From positions 1 through 28,171 of IMG/VR virus record IMGVR_UViG_3300027659_000166: a stretch of DNA of 28,171 nt. One strand, written 5' to 3'. A model generated the notes under the pieces. It made no database searches. It saw only the letters and a program-made list of their open reading frames with translations, and was not told the DNA's origin. Within the stretch, counting starts at the first letter, position 1. Each line of letters starts with the position of its first letter. This stretch comes from a virus. Shown piece after piece: positions 8,731 through 16,483 of this stretch. The translations under genes and the position numbers were made by a program.

Positions 8731-8757
8731 ATATTACTTCTTTAGGAGTTAACTAAA

Positions 8758-9849
8758 ATGTCAAAGTCACTATCTGAATCTGCTGCTGAAATTCTTCGTG
8801 CGTCCGTCTCTTCGGCTGCAAAAGAAACGGCGCAAAAATTACCTAATGCCGAAGAAGATCTCGGCGGCGCAACAACAGAAAATCCTAATGGCGGAGACGT
8901 AGGTAAAAAGTCTGCCGCTGGCGTTAAGGATGCTCCAAAACCAACCCCAAAAGGCGACGCTAAAACTGCTAAAACCCATGCAATGGAAGAAGTAGAAACT
9001 CTAGAGTCAACTGATGTTGTTGTCGAATCTAAGTCTAAAAAAGATGACGAAGAGATGGAAGACGAAGAAAATCTCGAAGAAGTCAAGAAAGTAATGATGA
9101 AGGGCATGGTTGCTAAGCATAAGGGTTCAATGAAGGAAGATGTCGATGCGCTATTCAATGGCGAATCTCTTTCTGAAGAATTCCGCACAAAAGCAACAAC
9201 GATCTTCGAAGCTGCTGTTCAATCTCGAGTAGAAAAAGTCGTTGAAGATGTCATCGCCGATAACGATAAAATCCTAGAAGAAGCATTCGAAGAAATCAAA
9301 CAAGAACTTTCAGAGAAAGTTGATGAATATTTAAACTATGTTGTTGAACAATGGCTTGAAGATAATAAAGTTGCAATCGAAACAGGTCTACGTGCCGAAT
9401 TGACTGAAGACTTTATTAATGGTCTTAAGAATTTGTTCAATGAGCACTATATCGAAATTCCTGAAGAAAAAATCGATGTAGCAGAAGAATTAGCTGCTAA
9501 AGTTGTCGAGTTAGAAGAAGCTGTTGCAAATGCTGCAGCAGAAAAAAATTCTCTAACAGAAGAATTAATGACAGCAAAGAAAAACGAATCAATTCGTAAA
9601 ATTTGTGAAGGTTTGACCGAAACACAAATTGCGAAAATGAAATCGCTCGCAGAGGGCGTGGAGTTCACCACAGAGGGTGAGTTTAATAATAAGCTCGCAG
9701 TAATTCGCGAGAACTACTTCCCAGTCAATAAAGTGATAAGTGAGGTAAAGGTTGCTGAGGAGACATCCGAGCCACAACCTGAAGTAGCACAAGTTCCTTC
9801 ATATATGCAACATTATGTTAACGCAATTACAAAAACATTACCAAAGTAA
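8758..9849 (+). CDS. 22: Prohead scaffold protein (gp22-like)
   Basis: This is the main internal scaffold around which the capsid shell assembles; it is later destroyed by the protease. The 363-residue protein is highly charged and Glu-rich, with long heptad-like helices at about 170-230 and 235-285. The segment DVDALFNGESLSEEFRTKAT is typical of gp22 relatives in marine T4-like phages. The following TIFE-AAV has the (I/L)-x-E form of a prohead protease site. The first 100 residues are low complexity. A good Shine-Dalgarno (TAGGAG) precedes the ATG. Codon use shifts to C-ending codons here and more so in gp23, consistent with high expression. The length is larger than T4 gp22 (269). Confidence 0.93.
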   Translation: MSKSLSESAAEILRASVSSAAKETAQKLPNAEEDLGGATTENPNGGDVGKKSAAGVKDAPKPTPKGDAKTAKTHAMEEVETLESTDVVVESKSKKDDEEMEDEENLEEVKKVMMKGMVAKHKGSMKEDVDALFNGESLSEEFRTKATTIFEAAVQSRVEKVVEDVIADNDKILEEAFEEIKQELSEKVDEYLNYVVEQWLEDNKVAIETGLRAELTEDFINGLKNLFNEHYIEIPEEKIDVAEELAAKVVELEEAVANAAAEKNSLTEELMTAKKNESIRKICEGLTETQIAKMKSLAEGVEFTTEGEFNNKLAVIRENYFPVNKVISEVKVAEETSEPQPEVAQVPSYMQHYVNAITKTLPK

Positions 9850-9862
9850 CAGGGGTATAAAA

Positions 9863-11167
9863 ATGTATCTTAACGAAACACATGCTAAAAAGTGGGCACC
9901 TGTTCTTGATCACCCAGAACTCCCAGCGATTAAAGACACATATCGTCGTGCAGTAACTGCACTTGTTTTGGAAAACCAAGAACGCGCCATGGCAGAAGAA
10001 GCATCCAATTATGGACGCCTCTTCGAAGCAACACCAGTAAACGTTGCTCCAACATCACCATCATCAGGAAATATCCAGGGTTTTGACCCAATCCTAATTG
10101 GTCTTGTTCGTCGTGCACTACCAAACCTAATGGCTTATGACGTTTGCGGCGTTCAGCCAATGACAGGTCCAACAGGTTTGATCTTCGCAATGCGCAGTAA
10201 GTATGCTGCACCAGACGGCACAGAAGCATTCTACAACGAAGCAAACACTGTCTTCGCAGGAACAACAAGCGACACAGTTGCTAACGCAATTGTTGGCTTG
10301 AGCCAAAACGTTGCTGCAATGACAATGGCAAACACAGGCGTTGGTATGGCTACTGCAACTGCTGAACCTCTTAACATGGCAAATATGGCGTTCTCAATCG
10401 AGCGCGTATCTGTTACTGCTAAGACACGCGGTCTACAAGCATCATACACAATGGAACTTGCACAAGACCTTAAGGCAATTCACGGTCTCGACGCAGAAAC
10501 AGAATTGACAAATATTTTGTCAACTGAAATTCTTGCTGAAATCAACCGCGAAGTTGTTCGCACAGTATATGCAACTGCAAACGTTGGTATCCTAGGAGCT
10601 GCAACTGCAGCATTCAACCTATCAAGCAGCACTGATACATCAGGTCGCTGGCAGGTAGAAAAGTATAAGTCACTCTTGTTTGCTATCGAAAGAGCATCAA
10701 ATAAGATTGCTAAGGATACACGTCGTGGTAAGGGTAACTTGCTCATCGTTTCAACCGATGTTGCATCAGCTCTTGCAATGACAGGTCTTCTAGACTACAA
10801 CTCAGCATTGTCAAATAACACCAACCTAACAGTTGATGATACTGGCAACACATTCGCTGGAACATTGTTCGGTCGGATCAAAGTTTATGTTGATCCATAT
10901 TCTGTCGCTGGTTCAGACTACGTCGTAGTCGGTTATAAGGGTTCATCACCATATGACGCTGGCTTGTTCTACTGCCCATACGTTCCGCTACAAATGGTTC
11001 GTGCTATTGACCCAGACAATTATCAACCAAAGGTTGGATTCAAGACACGCTACGGCATGGTCTCAAATCCATTCGCTGGTGGATCAAATGCTGCATTAGC
11101 AGGTGCATTGACAGCAAATACAAACGTATACTACCGCAAGTTTGCAGTATTGAACGTTGCACAATAA
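9863..11167 (+). CDS. 23: Major capsid protein (gp23-like)
   Basis: This is the HK97-fold major head protein. The open frame extends upstream to 9815 inside the scaffold gene, but the ATG at 9863 has a proper Shine-Dalgarno (AGGGG) and begins the typical MYLNETHAKKWAPVLDH, giving 434 residues (T4 gp23 is 521). L-F-E followed by A at residues 53-56 fits the prohead protease consensus. Cleavage after E55 would leave a mature chain of about 379 residues. Conserved gp23 stretches include FDPILIGLVRRALPNLMAYD and VCGVQPMTGPTGLIFAMRSKY. Strong use of C-ending codons (AAC, GAC, CGC) sets it apart from its AT-rich neighbours and fits the most highly expressed late gene. A hairpin terminator follows 39 bases after the stop. 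Confidence 0.97.
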   Translation: MYLNETHAKKWAPVLDHPELPAIKDTYRRAVTALVLENQERAMAEEASNYGRLFEATPVNVAPTSPSSGNIQGFDPILIGLVRRALPNLMAYDVCGVQPMTGPTGLIFAMRSKYAAPDGTEAFYNEANTVFAGTTSDTVANAIVGLSQNVAAMTMANTGVGMATATAEPLNMANMAFSIERVSVTAKTRGLQASYTMELAQDLKAIHGLDAETELTNILSTEILAEINREVVRTVYATANVGILGAATAAFNLSSSTDTSGRWQVEKYKSLLFAIERASNKIAKDTRRGKGNLLIVSTDVASALAMTGLLDYNSALSNNTNLTVDDTGNTFAGTLFGRIKVYVDPYSVAGSDYVVVGYKGSSPYDAGLFYCPYVPLQMVRAIDPDNYQPKVGFKTRYGMVSNPFAGGSNAALAGALTANTNVYYRKFAVLNVAQ

Positions 11168-11206
11168 TTTGCTAAATCGATAATAATAATAAAGCAATGT
11201 GACTGG

Positions 11207-11239
11207 GGGCGGATTCGAAAGGATCCGCCCTTTTTATTT
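11207..11239 (+). terminator. Rho-independent terminator after the capsid gene
   Basis: The stem GGGCGGATTC pairs with GGATCCGCCC (ten pairs, one of them T-G) around a GAAA tetraloop. A T-rich run (TTTTTATTT) follows immediately. This is a textbook intrinsic terminator closing the head-gene transcription unit. Confidence 0.92.
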
Positions 11240-11241
11240 GG

Positions 11242-11248
11242 CTAAATA
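11242..11248 (+). promoter_or_regulatory. Putative late promoter (CTAAATA) before tube-like gene
   Basis: CTAAATA directly follows the terminator and lies 27 bases before the ATG at 11275. It is the same seven bases as in the element before the sheath gene and shares the TAAATA core of the T4 late promoter. After a terminator, a new promoter is needed here, which supports the call. Confidence 0.5.
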
Positions 11249-11274
11249 TAGTTACTCTCGTATGGAGTTAGTAA

Positions 11275-11823
11275 ATGACTGCGCTTAATAGAAATCCATC
11301 AAATACAGATTTACTTCAAAGCACTAAATTCAGAGTAGTATTTGATCGCCTTCCTGGTGTAACATATTTTTGTCAAACAGCAAATTTACCTGGAGTTTCT
11401 CTTACAGAAATTCCAAGATCAACTCCATTTGTTGAATTGTATCATCCTGGTGAAAAATTAATATATGATACATTCAATGTTACATTTTTAGTAGATGAAG
11501 ACCTATATGCTTGGACACAGTTACATGATTGGATTAGAGCAATAACATTTCCTACAGAATATGAAGAATATGTGTCATTAGCCAAAACTCCGAATAGTTT
11601 TAGTCCATCTAATAGAGTGCCACTCACAAATCAATTTGTGTATTCGCAAGCAACACTGACTATCTATTCAAACAAAAATAATCCAAATTTTAGAGTAAAA
11701 ATGTTTGATGTCTTTCCAACTACGGTTGGATCAATTATATTCAATACAGGAGATTCCTCAGAAAATATTGTAGTTGCTGACGCAACTTTTAGATTCTCCT
11801 ACTATAATTATGAAAGAATTTGA
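11275..11823 (+). CDS. Tail-tube-like structural protein (gp19 fold paralogue)
   Basis: A 182-residue protein with the layout of a phage tube protein: FRVVFDRLPGVTYFCQTANLPGVSL near the N-terminus (compare the CKTAQIPG of the gp19-like protein at 4667) and VVADATFRFSYYNYE at the end. It also has FNVTFLVDEDLYAWTQLHDWI, similar in pattern to WTVTILNDEDFVVRNAFERWM of gp19. It therefore probably forms or caps a tube-like ring. In this position (after the capsid gene and before uvsY) related phages often carry a tail completion gene such as gene 3. A baseplate tube initiator such as gp54 is another possibility. The Shine-Dalgarno TATGGAG precedes the ATG, and the terminator upstream separates it from gp23. 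Confidence 0.7.
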   Translation: MTALNRNPSNTDLLQSTKFRVVFDRLPGVTYFCQTANLPGVSLTEIPRSTPFVELYHPGEKLIYDTFNVTFLVDEDLYAWTQLHDWIRAITFPTEYEEYVSLAKTPNSFSPSNRVPLTNQFVYSQATLTIYSNKNNPNFRVKMFDVFPTTVGSIIFNTGDSSENIVVADATFRFSYYNYERI

Positions 11824-11892
11824 GTAATACATTCATACTCGACATAGTCTATTATAGCGATACATCTACAATCTGTCAAACTATTGGTGTAT

Positions 11893-11921
11893 TTGCTTTT
11901 ATAATTGATTTATAGTATATT
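11893..11921 (+). promoter_or_regulatory. Possible sigma70-type promoter upstream of uvsY
   Basis: TTGCTT and TATATT are separated by 17 bases within the 130-base gap before uvsY. This gap marks the switch from virion genes to recombination genes, so a promoter is expected. The hexamers match the consensus only moderately (4/6 and 5/6) and the region is AT-rich. Confidence 0.4.
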
Positions 11922-11953
11922 ATATGTCCGTGTAACAGATCACATATCAATAT

Positions 11954-12403
11954 ATGGCTATTGAAACACCTCCACTTGAAGAATTAATGGCGCAATGGGA
12001 AAGAGATTCAGAAATTGATACCACAGAGCCAGGCAAAGAAATTTTGCGAATCCCTTTGATTCATAACAAATACAACAAATATCTTTCTTTGCATAATCTT
12101 GCAGCTAAAAGAGCAGCATTAGAATACGATAAACTTAAGCGTATCAAATGGATGTATTTCAATGGTAAACTTGACCAAGATGAACTTGATAAACTTGGTT
12201 GGGAACCGTTTAGATTTACTCTTAAATCAGACATTGCTGTTTATATTGATGGCGATGATGATTTGAATAAACTCAAACGCAAAAAAGCATATCACGAAGA
12301 AGCAGCAAACTTTTGCACTAATGTTATGAAAGAGTTAAACAATCGCACCTGGCAATTAAAAGAGTATATGGGCTGGGAGAAATTCATTCAAGGTGCTCGT
12401 TGA
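11954..12403 (+). CDS. uvsY: Recombination mediator UvsY
   Basis: A 149-residue protein of the T4 UvsY family (137 in T4). UvsY helps load the UvsX recombinase on single-stranded DNA covered by gp32. Recognisable features are the N-terminal LEELMAQWERDSEID, the central basic helix IHNKYNKYLSLHNLAAKRAALEYDKLKRIKW, and GDDDLNKLKRKKAYHEEAANFCTNVMKELNNRTWQLKEYM followed by WEKFIQG. This repeats the helix pattern of UvsY, with the final helix responsible for oligomerisation. It is followed directly by uvsW, with which it overlaps by one base, as in T4, where the two genes are also neighbours. No strong Shine-Dalgarno is visible before the ATG. Confidence 0.9.
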   Translation: MAIETPPLEELMAQWERDSEIDTTEPGKEILRIPLIHNKYNKYLSLHNLAAKRAALEYDKLKRIKWMYFNGKLDQDELDKLGWEPFRFTLKSDIAVYIDGDDDLNKLKRKKAYHEEAANFCTNVMKELNNRTWQLKEYMGWEKFIQGAR

Positions 12404-13866
12404 TGTGTGACGTGAAAATTGAAAAAGTCAATAACATATATGTTCAAGTAAACGCTGATGATAGTATTATACAAGAAATGTCAGAGTTCTTTACTTTTTC
12501 AACTCCAGGTTATCAATTTTCCCCAGCTTTTCGCAATAAATACTGGGACGGAAAAATTAGACTCTTAAATGTAAAAACCAAACAAATATATCTTGGTCTC
12601 GTGCCATATATCAAAAAATTTTGTAAGGACAATAATTATACATGCGAGTATCTCGATGAAGATAAGGAAATCTACCCTGTTGACACAAAAAATTTGGCAA
12701 ATGCTCTATCACTTTCGATGGAGCCGAGAGATTATCAGTATCTCGCTTCTAGCGTCGGACTTACGAAAAAAAGAACTATACTCATTTCACCAACAGCGTC
12801 GGGAAAATCATTAATCATTTATATGATGATTCGCCACCTGTTGAACACAGGTAAGAAGCGCGGATTGCTAATTGTTCCTACGATCAATCTCGTTACTCAA
12901 ATGCATAGTGACTTCAAGAACTACTCATCTGTCAATGGATGGGATGTAGAGAAATACTGCCAGAAGATTTATGGTGGCGAAAGTAAAATCCCTGATAGTG
13001 ATTTGATTATCTCTACATGGCAGTCAATCTATGATATGCCAAAGAAATACTTTGCACAGTTTGATTTTATTATCGGCGACGAAGCGCATACGTTTAAAGC
13101 CAAGTCATTGACAAGCATCATGACCAAACTCATCAACTGTAATGTGCGCATTGGCACAACAGGCACACTTGATGATAGTAAGGTAAACAAGTTAGTTCTT
13201 GAAGGATTATTTGGTCCGACATTTAAAGTTATTTCTACCAAAGAACTCATTGAACGAAAGCAATTAGCCAACTTCAGCATCAAGTGCATTGTTCTAAAAT
13301 ATCCTGAAGCAACTTGTAAAGCAATCAAAGGATTTACATATCAAGATGAAATGGCTTTTCTTGTGCAACACGAAGCTCGAAATAGATTCATCACTGAACT
13401 TGCGTTAAATTTAAATGGCAATAGTTTAGTTTTATTTACTTATGTAGAAAAACACGGTAAACTACTGTATGAATGGATAACTGAAAAAGCAAATGGTCGA
13501 AAAGTATTTTTCATTCATGGTGGGGTTGAAGCAGAAGATCGCGAAGCAGTGAGACATATCACTGAACAGGAAAATGATGCGATAATTGTGGCAAGTTACG
13601 GAACATTCTCAACAGGTGTGAATATCCGTAACCTACATAATATTATATTCTCCTCACCAACAAAGAGTAAGATTCGAGCATTGCAATCTATAGGTCGTGT
13701 GCTACGTCTAGGTGAGAACAAAGATGCTGCTACACTATACGATATCGCTGATGATTTGCGTTATGGTCCTTATACAAACTTCACATTGAAGCACTATGAG
13801 GAACGAGTGAAGATCTACAGCGAAGAAAAATTTCCTTTCACAACGAATAACGTAAGGATAAATTAA
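12403..13866 (+). CDS. uvsW: UvsW-like DNA/RNA helicase
   Basis: A superfamily 2 helicase that in T4 unwinds R-loops and branched DNA and drives the switch from origin- to recombination-dependent replication. Motifs in order: a Walker A motif in SPTASGKSL near residue 130, the Walker B box DEAH at 226-229, TTGTL (motif III) about 20 residues later, and motif VI QSIGRVLRLGE in the C-terminal RecA domain. The N-terminal region (FTFSTPGYQFSPAFRNKYWDGKIRLL) is the small domain found in UvsW. The frame can be read from a TTG at 12400. The ATG at 12403 overlaps the uvsY stop as TGATG and has AAGGTG seven bases upstream, so it is preferred (487 residues, T4 502). Confidence 0.95.
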   Translation: MCDVKIEKVNNIYVQVNADDSIIQEMSEFFTFSTPGYQFSPAFRNKYWDGKIRLLNVKTKQIYLGLVPYIKKFCKDNNYTCEYLDEDKEIYPVDTKNLANALSLSMEPRDYQYLASSVGLTKKRTILISPTASGKSLIIYMMIRHLLNTGKKRGLLIVPTINLVTQMHSDFKNYSSVNGWDVEKYCQKIYGGESKIPDSDLIISTWQSIYDMPKKYFAQFDFIIGDEAHTFKAKSLTSIMTKLINCNVRIGTTGTLDDSKVNKLVLEGLFGPTFKVISTKELIERKQLANFSIKCIVLKYPEATCKAIKGFTYQDEMAFLVQHEARNRFITELALNLNGNSLVLFTYVEKHGKLLYEWITEKANGRKVFFIHGGVEAEDREAVRHITEQENDAIIVASYGTFSTGVNIRNLHNIIFSSPTKSKIRALQSIGRVLRLGENKDAATLYDIADDLRYGPYTNFTLKHYEERVKIYSEEKFPFTTNNVRIN

Positions 13867-14300
13867 TGTCAGAAGATAAAGTAGAATATAAACCAAGAGG
13901 TGAACTTAGATTTGTTCGTCTACGGTCTATCCCAGAAGATCTTATAGGTTATGTCTCGTTTAGAGATCAATATATTGTGATAGAAAATCCACTTAAGATT
14001 GAAGTTGAAACGTATTTTGAGGAGGGTCGTCAAGTTTTGGCTATACAAGAATATTTGCCACAAACAGTAATAGAACTCAAAGAAGTTGAGTTTTATTCAG
14101 ATGAGGTTCTTTTTACCCATCCAGTTAAAGCTGAATTTGTAGAACAATATGAGAACGTTAGTCATTTTTTCTATGGCGATCAGGAAAGAAAATTATCTCA
14201 AAAAGAACAAAAAGAAAAAAAACCAACTACCGAACAAACAGAAAAGGTGGTCTCAATACTAGAAGCGCTCGCTAAGAAAGATAAAGGACCAATTCACTGA
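13866..14300 (+). CDS. Conserved phage protein, possibly Sm/Lsm-like
   Basis: I do not recognise this protein with certainty. The first 100 residues look like a small beta-barrel: LRFVRLRSIPEDLIGYVSF, then YIVIENPLKIEVETYFEEG, then LAIQEYLPQ and a hydrophobic strand, VIELKEVEFY. The pattern of a polar strand, 'ENPL' and a further strand resembles Sm-like proteins that many T4-like aquatic phages carry beside their recombination genes. The last 40 residues are a charged Lys/Glu-rich linker and a short helix (VVSILEALAKKDK). It starts on the last base of uvsW (TAATG) and ends one base before the next gene's ATG, so it is part of the same operon. Confidence 0.45.
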   Translation: MSEDKVEYKPRGELRFVRLRSIPEDLIGYVSFRDQYIVIENPLKIEVETYFEEGRQVLAIQEYLPQTVIELKEVEFYSDEVLFTHPVKAEFVEQYENVSHFFYGDQERKLSQKEQKEKKPTTEQTEKVVSILEALAKKDKGPIH

Positions 14301-14301
14301 T

Positions 14302-14904
14302 ATGAAGATTAATAAAATTTTAGATCCGTTTTCTTATATTCTAATAGATAATTTTTTAGATGAAGAATCTTATAAAGAAGTATTTACGGAAATAATATCG
14401 TTAATTCCTAACTTGCGTTCTCCTGCAGAAACTGGGTCATCTAGAGATAATAATCGATATCGGAAAAGAGGTCTTGGGATTTTTATAGATGATATATTCC
14501 AAGATAATCGAAATAATTCCAGCATTTTGACGAATTACGAAAAAAAACTTTCTTCTGTTGATATTGTAAAAGAAATGTTAAACCATGATTGGTTCTTTAA
14601 AAATTATTATTTTTCAACAAATCGAGACACGACACTACTACAATCTTATGGAGATGGAGATTTTTACAATGCGCATACAGACGCATCAAATGTAACATTG
14701 ATTGGTCTTTATCATAAGAAACCGAAGGCATACTCTGGGGGAGAATTAATTTTCCCAACCTATGACATAAAATTTGATTTAGTGGACAATCAAGTTTTAT
14801 TATTTCCATCACAAATTCCTCATCAGGTATTAGAAATTACTAAAAATGATGATGATGAAGAAACTAATAGATTCACAATTACTAAATTTTTTAATATAAT
14901 TTAA
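14302..14904 (+). CDS. 2OG-Fe(II) dioxygenase, prolyl-4-hydroxylase-like
   Basis: A 200-residue member of the 2-oxoglutarate/Fe(II) oxygenases of the P4H type. The metal ligands are visible: H125 and D127 in YNAHTDAS, and H174 in SQIPHQV. The 2OG-binding Arg is R190 in NRFTITKF. YSGGELIFP between them is the typical strand-turn of this fold. Such phage enzymes may hydroxylate host or phage proteins, but the substrate cannot be told from sequence. It lies between the uvsW group and the late sigma gene, with AT-rich codons that differ from the uvsW core. It overlaps neither neighbour and has no strong Shine-Dalgarno immediately upstream. Confidence 0.85.
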   Translation: MKINKILDPFSYILIDNFLDEESYKEVFTEIISLIPNLRSPAETGSSRDNNRYRKRGLGIFIDDIFQDNRNNSSILTNYEKKLSSVDIVKEMLNHDWFFKNYYFSTNRDTTLLQSYGDGDFYNAHTDASNVTLIGLYHKKPKAYSGGELIFPTYDIKFDLVDNQVLLFPSQIPHQVLEITKNDDDEETNRFTITKFFNII

Positions 14905-14913
14905 ATATCACTT

Positions 14914-15453
14914 ATGGCTAAAAATCACTATATCAATAACAAAGATTTTCTCAAAGAGATGATCAAATATCGCACAGCAATCCGCAAAGCAAAAAGGCAA
15001 GGATTACCTAAACCGCAAATCCCAACATATGTTGCCAAATGTTTTATGATGATTGCTGAAAATTTATCACATAAACCAAATTTTGTATCATATACATTTA
15101 GAGACGAAATGATTGCAGATGCAATTGAAAATTGTGTGATGTATGTTGATAATTTTGACACAAAAAAATCTAAAAATCCATTTGCCTATTTCACGCAAAT
15201 AGTATATTATGCATTCTTACGTCGCATTCAAAAAGAAAAGAAACAATTGTATGTTAAATACAAGGCGACAGAAACTGCTGGTATTCTTGATGAGTTTGAA
15301 TTGAATGAGAATGAGGATGGAACTTTTAGGCAATTTGAACTTTATGAAAATATTTCAGAGTTTATTGTAAACTATGAGAATGCTCGTAAGGAAAAGAAAG
15401 CCAAAAAAGCAGGTCTGGAGAAATTTGTAGATGAAGATAGCAATCCTGGGTGA
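14914..15453 (+). CDS. 55: Late transcription sigma factor (gp55-like)
   Basis: The phage sigma-family protein that directs host RNA polymerase to TATAAATA late promoters. The 179 residues are near T4 gp55 (185). Region-2-like sequence is visible: PNFVSYTFRDEMIADAIENCVMYVDNFDTKKSKNPFAYFTQIVYYAFLRRIQKEKK, in which YAFLRRI and the surrounding helix form the sigma core that contacts polymerase and melts DNA. The C-terminus (GLEKFVDEDSNPG) shows no obvious hydrophobic clamp-binding tail, unlike T4 gp55. The gene overlaps gp47 by 23 bases. Late-type elements before genes 18, 67, 22 and the tube-like gene are its likely targets. Confidence 0.92.
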   Translation: MAKNHYINNKDFLKEMIKYRTAIRKAKRQGLPKPQIPTYVAKCFMMIAENLSHKPNFVSYTFRDEMIADAIENCVMYVDNFDTKKSKNPFAYFTQIVYYAFLRRIQKEKKQLYVKYKATETAGILDEFELNENEDGTFRQFELYENISEFIVNYENARKEKKAKKAGLEKFVDEDSNPG

Positions 15454-16483
15454 CACTCATTTCGGTATGAGAGGCGATAGTATTGCCTTTCATAATCATT
15501 ATCGTGAGTTTTATACTAAACATTTTTTCCCTTATTTGGTGGACCATGGAATCAGGACCATCTTTCAACTTGGTGATCTATTTGATCGCAGGAAGTATAT
15601 TTCTTTTCAGTCTCTTGCTCTTTGCCGCAAGTATTTTTTTGATGAGTTGGTTCGGTATAATCTAGAGTGCCATACTCTACTTGGTAATCACGACATCACG
15701 TTCAAGAATACACTTGAAGTTAATTCGCCAGAGTTACTGCTGAAGGATTATCCAAACGTTGTTGTCTACAACGAGCCAACAGAATGGAATGGTATTGATA
15801 TTATTCCATGGATCTGCAAAGATAACGAAGTAGAAATTCTAGACTTTATCAAACGCAGCACCAATTATGTTTGCTTCGGTCATTTTGAACTGCAAGGTTT
15901 TGAAATGGATCGTGGCAATATTTGTCACGAAGGTATGGATCCTGCAGCATTGCAGAAATATGATTTAGTTTTATCAGGTCACTTTCATCACAAGAGCAAT
16001 AGCGGTAGTATTGTGTATGTTGGCACTCCTGGAGAGATGACTTGGGCTGATTATAATGATGAGCGTGGGTTTCACATTTATGATACTGAGACTCGCGAAT
16101 TAGAATTCATAAAGAATCCGCTACAAATGTTTTACAAAATTCATTATAATGATAATGAGTTATATTACAATGATCTTGTAAATGAAGATTATTCTTATCT
16201 TGCTGGTAAGTATGTAAAAATTGTTGTGGAAAAACGTAACAACTCATTTTTGTTTGATACTTTGTTAGACTCTTTAGCCAAAACAAATCCACTCGAGGTG
16301 TCTGTAGTTGAAGATTTTTCTGAGATCACAGAGAATGTTGATGTTGATATTGATCAAGCGGAAGATACGATAACAATTTTAAATAAGTATGTTGATGGCT
16401 TGACTTTACCTGTTGAGTCAGATAGAATTAAAAACGTATTGAGAGAAGTATACAGCGAAGCATTGTCTATGGAGACAACGTGA
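15431..16483 (+). CDS. 47: Recombination endonuclease subunit gp47 (Mre11/SbcD-like)
   Basis: The nuclease subunit of the phage Mre11-Rad50 type complex, which resects DNA ends for recombination-dependent replication. Metallophosphoesterase motifs are all present: D8 and H10 in LGDTHFG, D49 in QLGDLFDRR, N86-H87-D88 in LLGNHD, GHFELQG, and GHFHHKS with the final His ligands. Length 350 compares with 339 for T4 gp47. Its start lies inside gene 55 and its stop overlaps the GTG of gene 46, so all three genes are tightly coupled. Confidence 0.97.
   Translation: MKIAILGDTHFGMRGDSIAFHNHYREFYTKHFFPYLVDHGIRTIFQLGDLFDRRKYISFQSLALCRKYFFDELVRYNLECHTLLGNHDITFKNTLEVNSPELLLKDYPNVVVYNEPTEWNGIDIIPWICKDNEVEILDFIKRSTNYVCFGHFELQGFEMDRGNICHEGMDPAALQKYDLVLSGHFHHKSNSGSIVYVGTPGEMTWADYNDERGFHIYDTETRELEFIKNPLQMFYKIHYNDNELYYNDLVNEDYSYLAGKYVKIVVEKRNNSFLFDTLLDSLAKTNPLEVSVVEDFSEITENVDVDIDQAEDTITILNKYVDGLTLPVESDRIKNVLREVYSEALSMETT

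Noticed and set aside
9815-9862. Upstream start of the capsid gene inside the scaffold gene
   Set aside because: The extension has no ribosome site and no family similarity; MYLNETHAKK at 9863 has AGGGG upstream.
9856-9863. TATAAAAA before the capsid ATG as a late promoter
   Set aside because: It abuts the start codon, so transcripts would begin within the coding region. The TATAAATA at 8723 is a better source.
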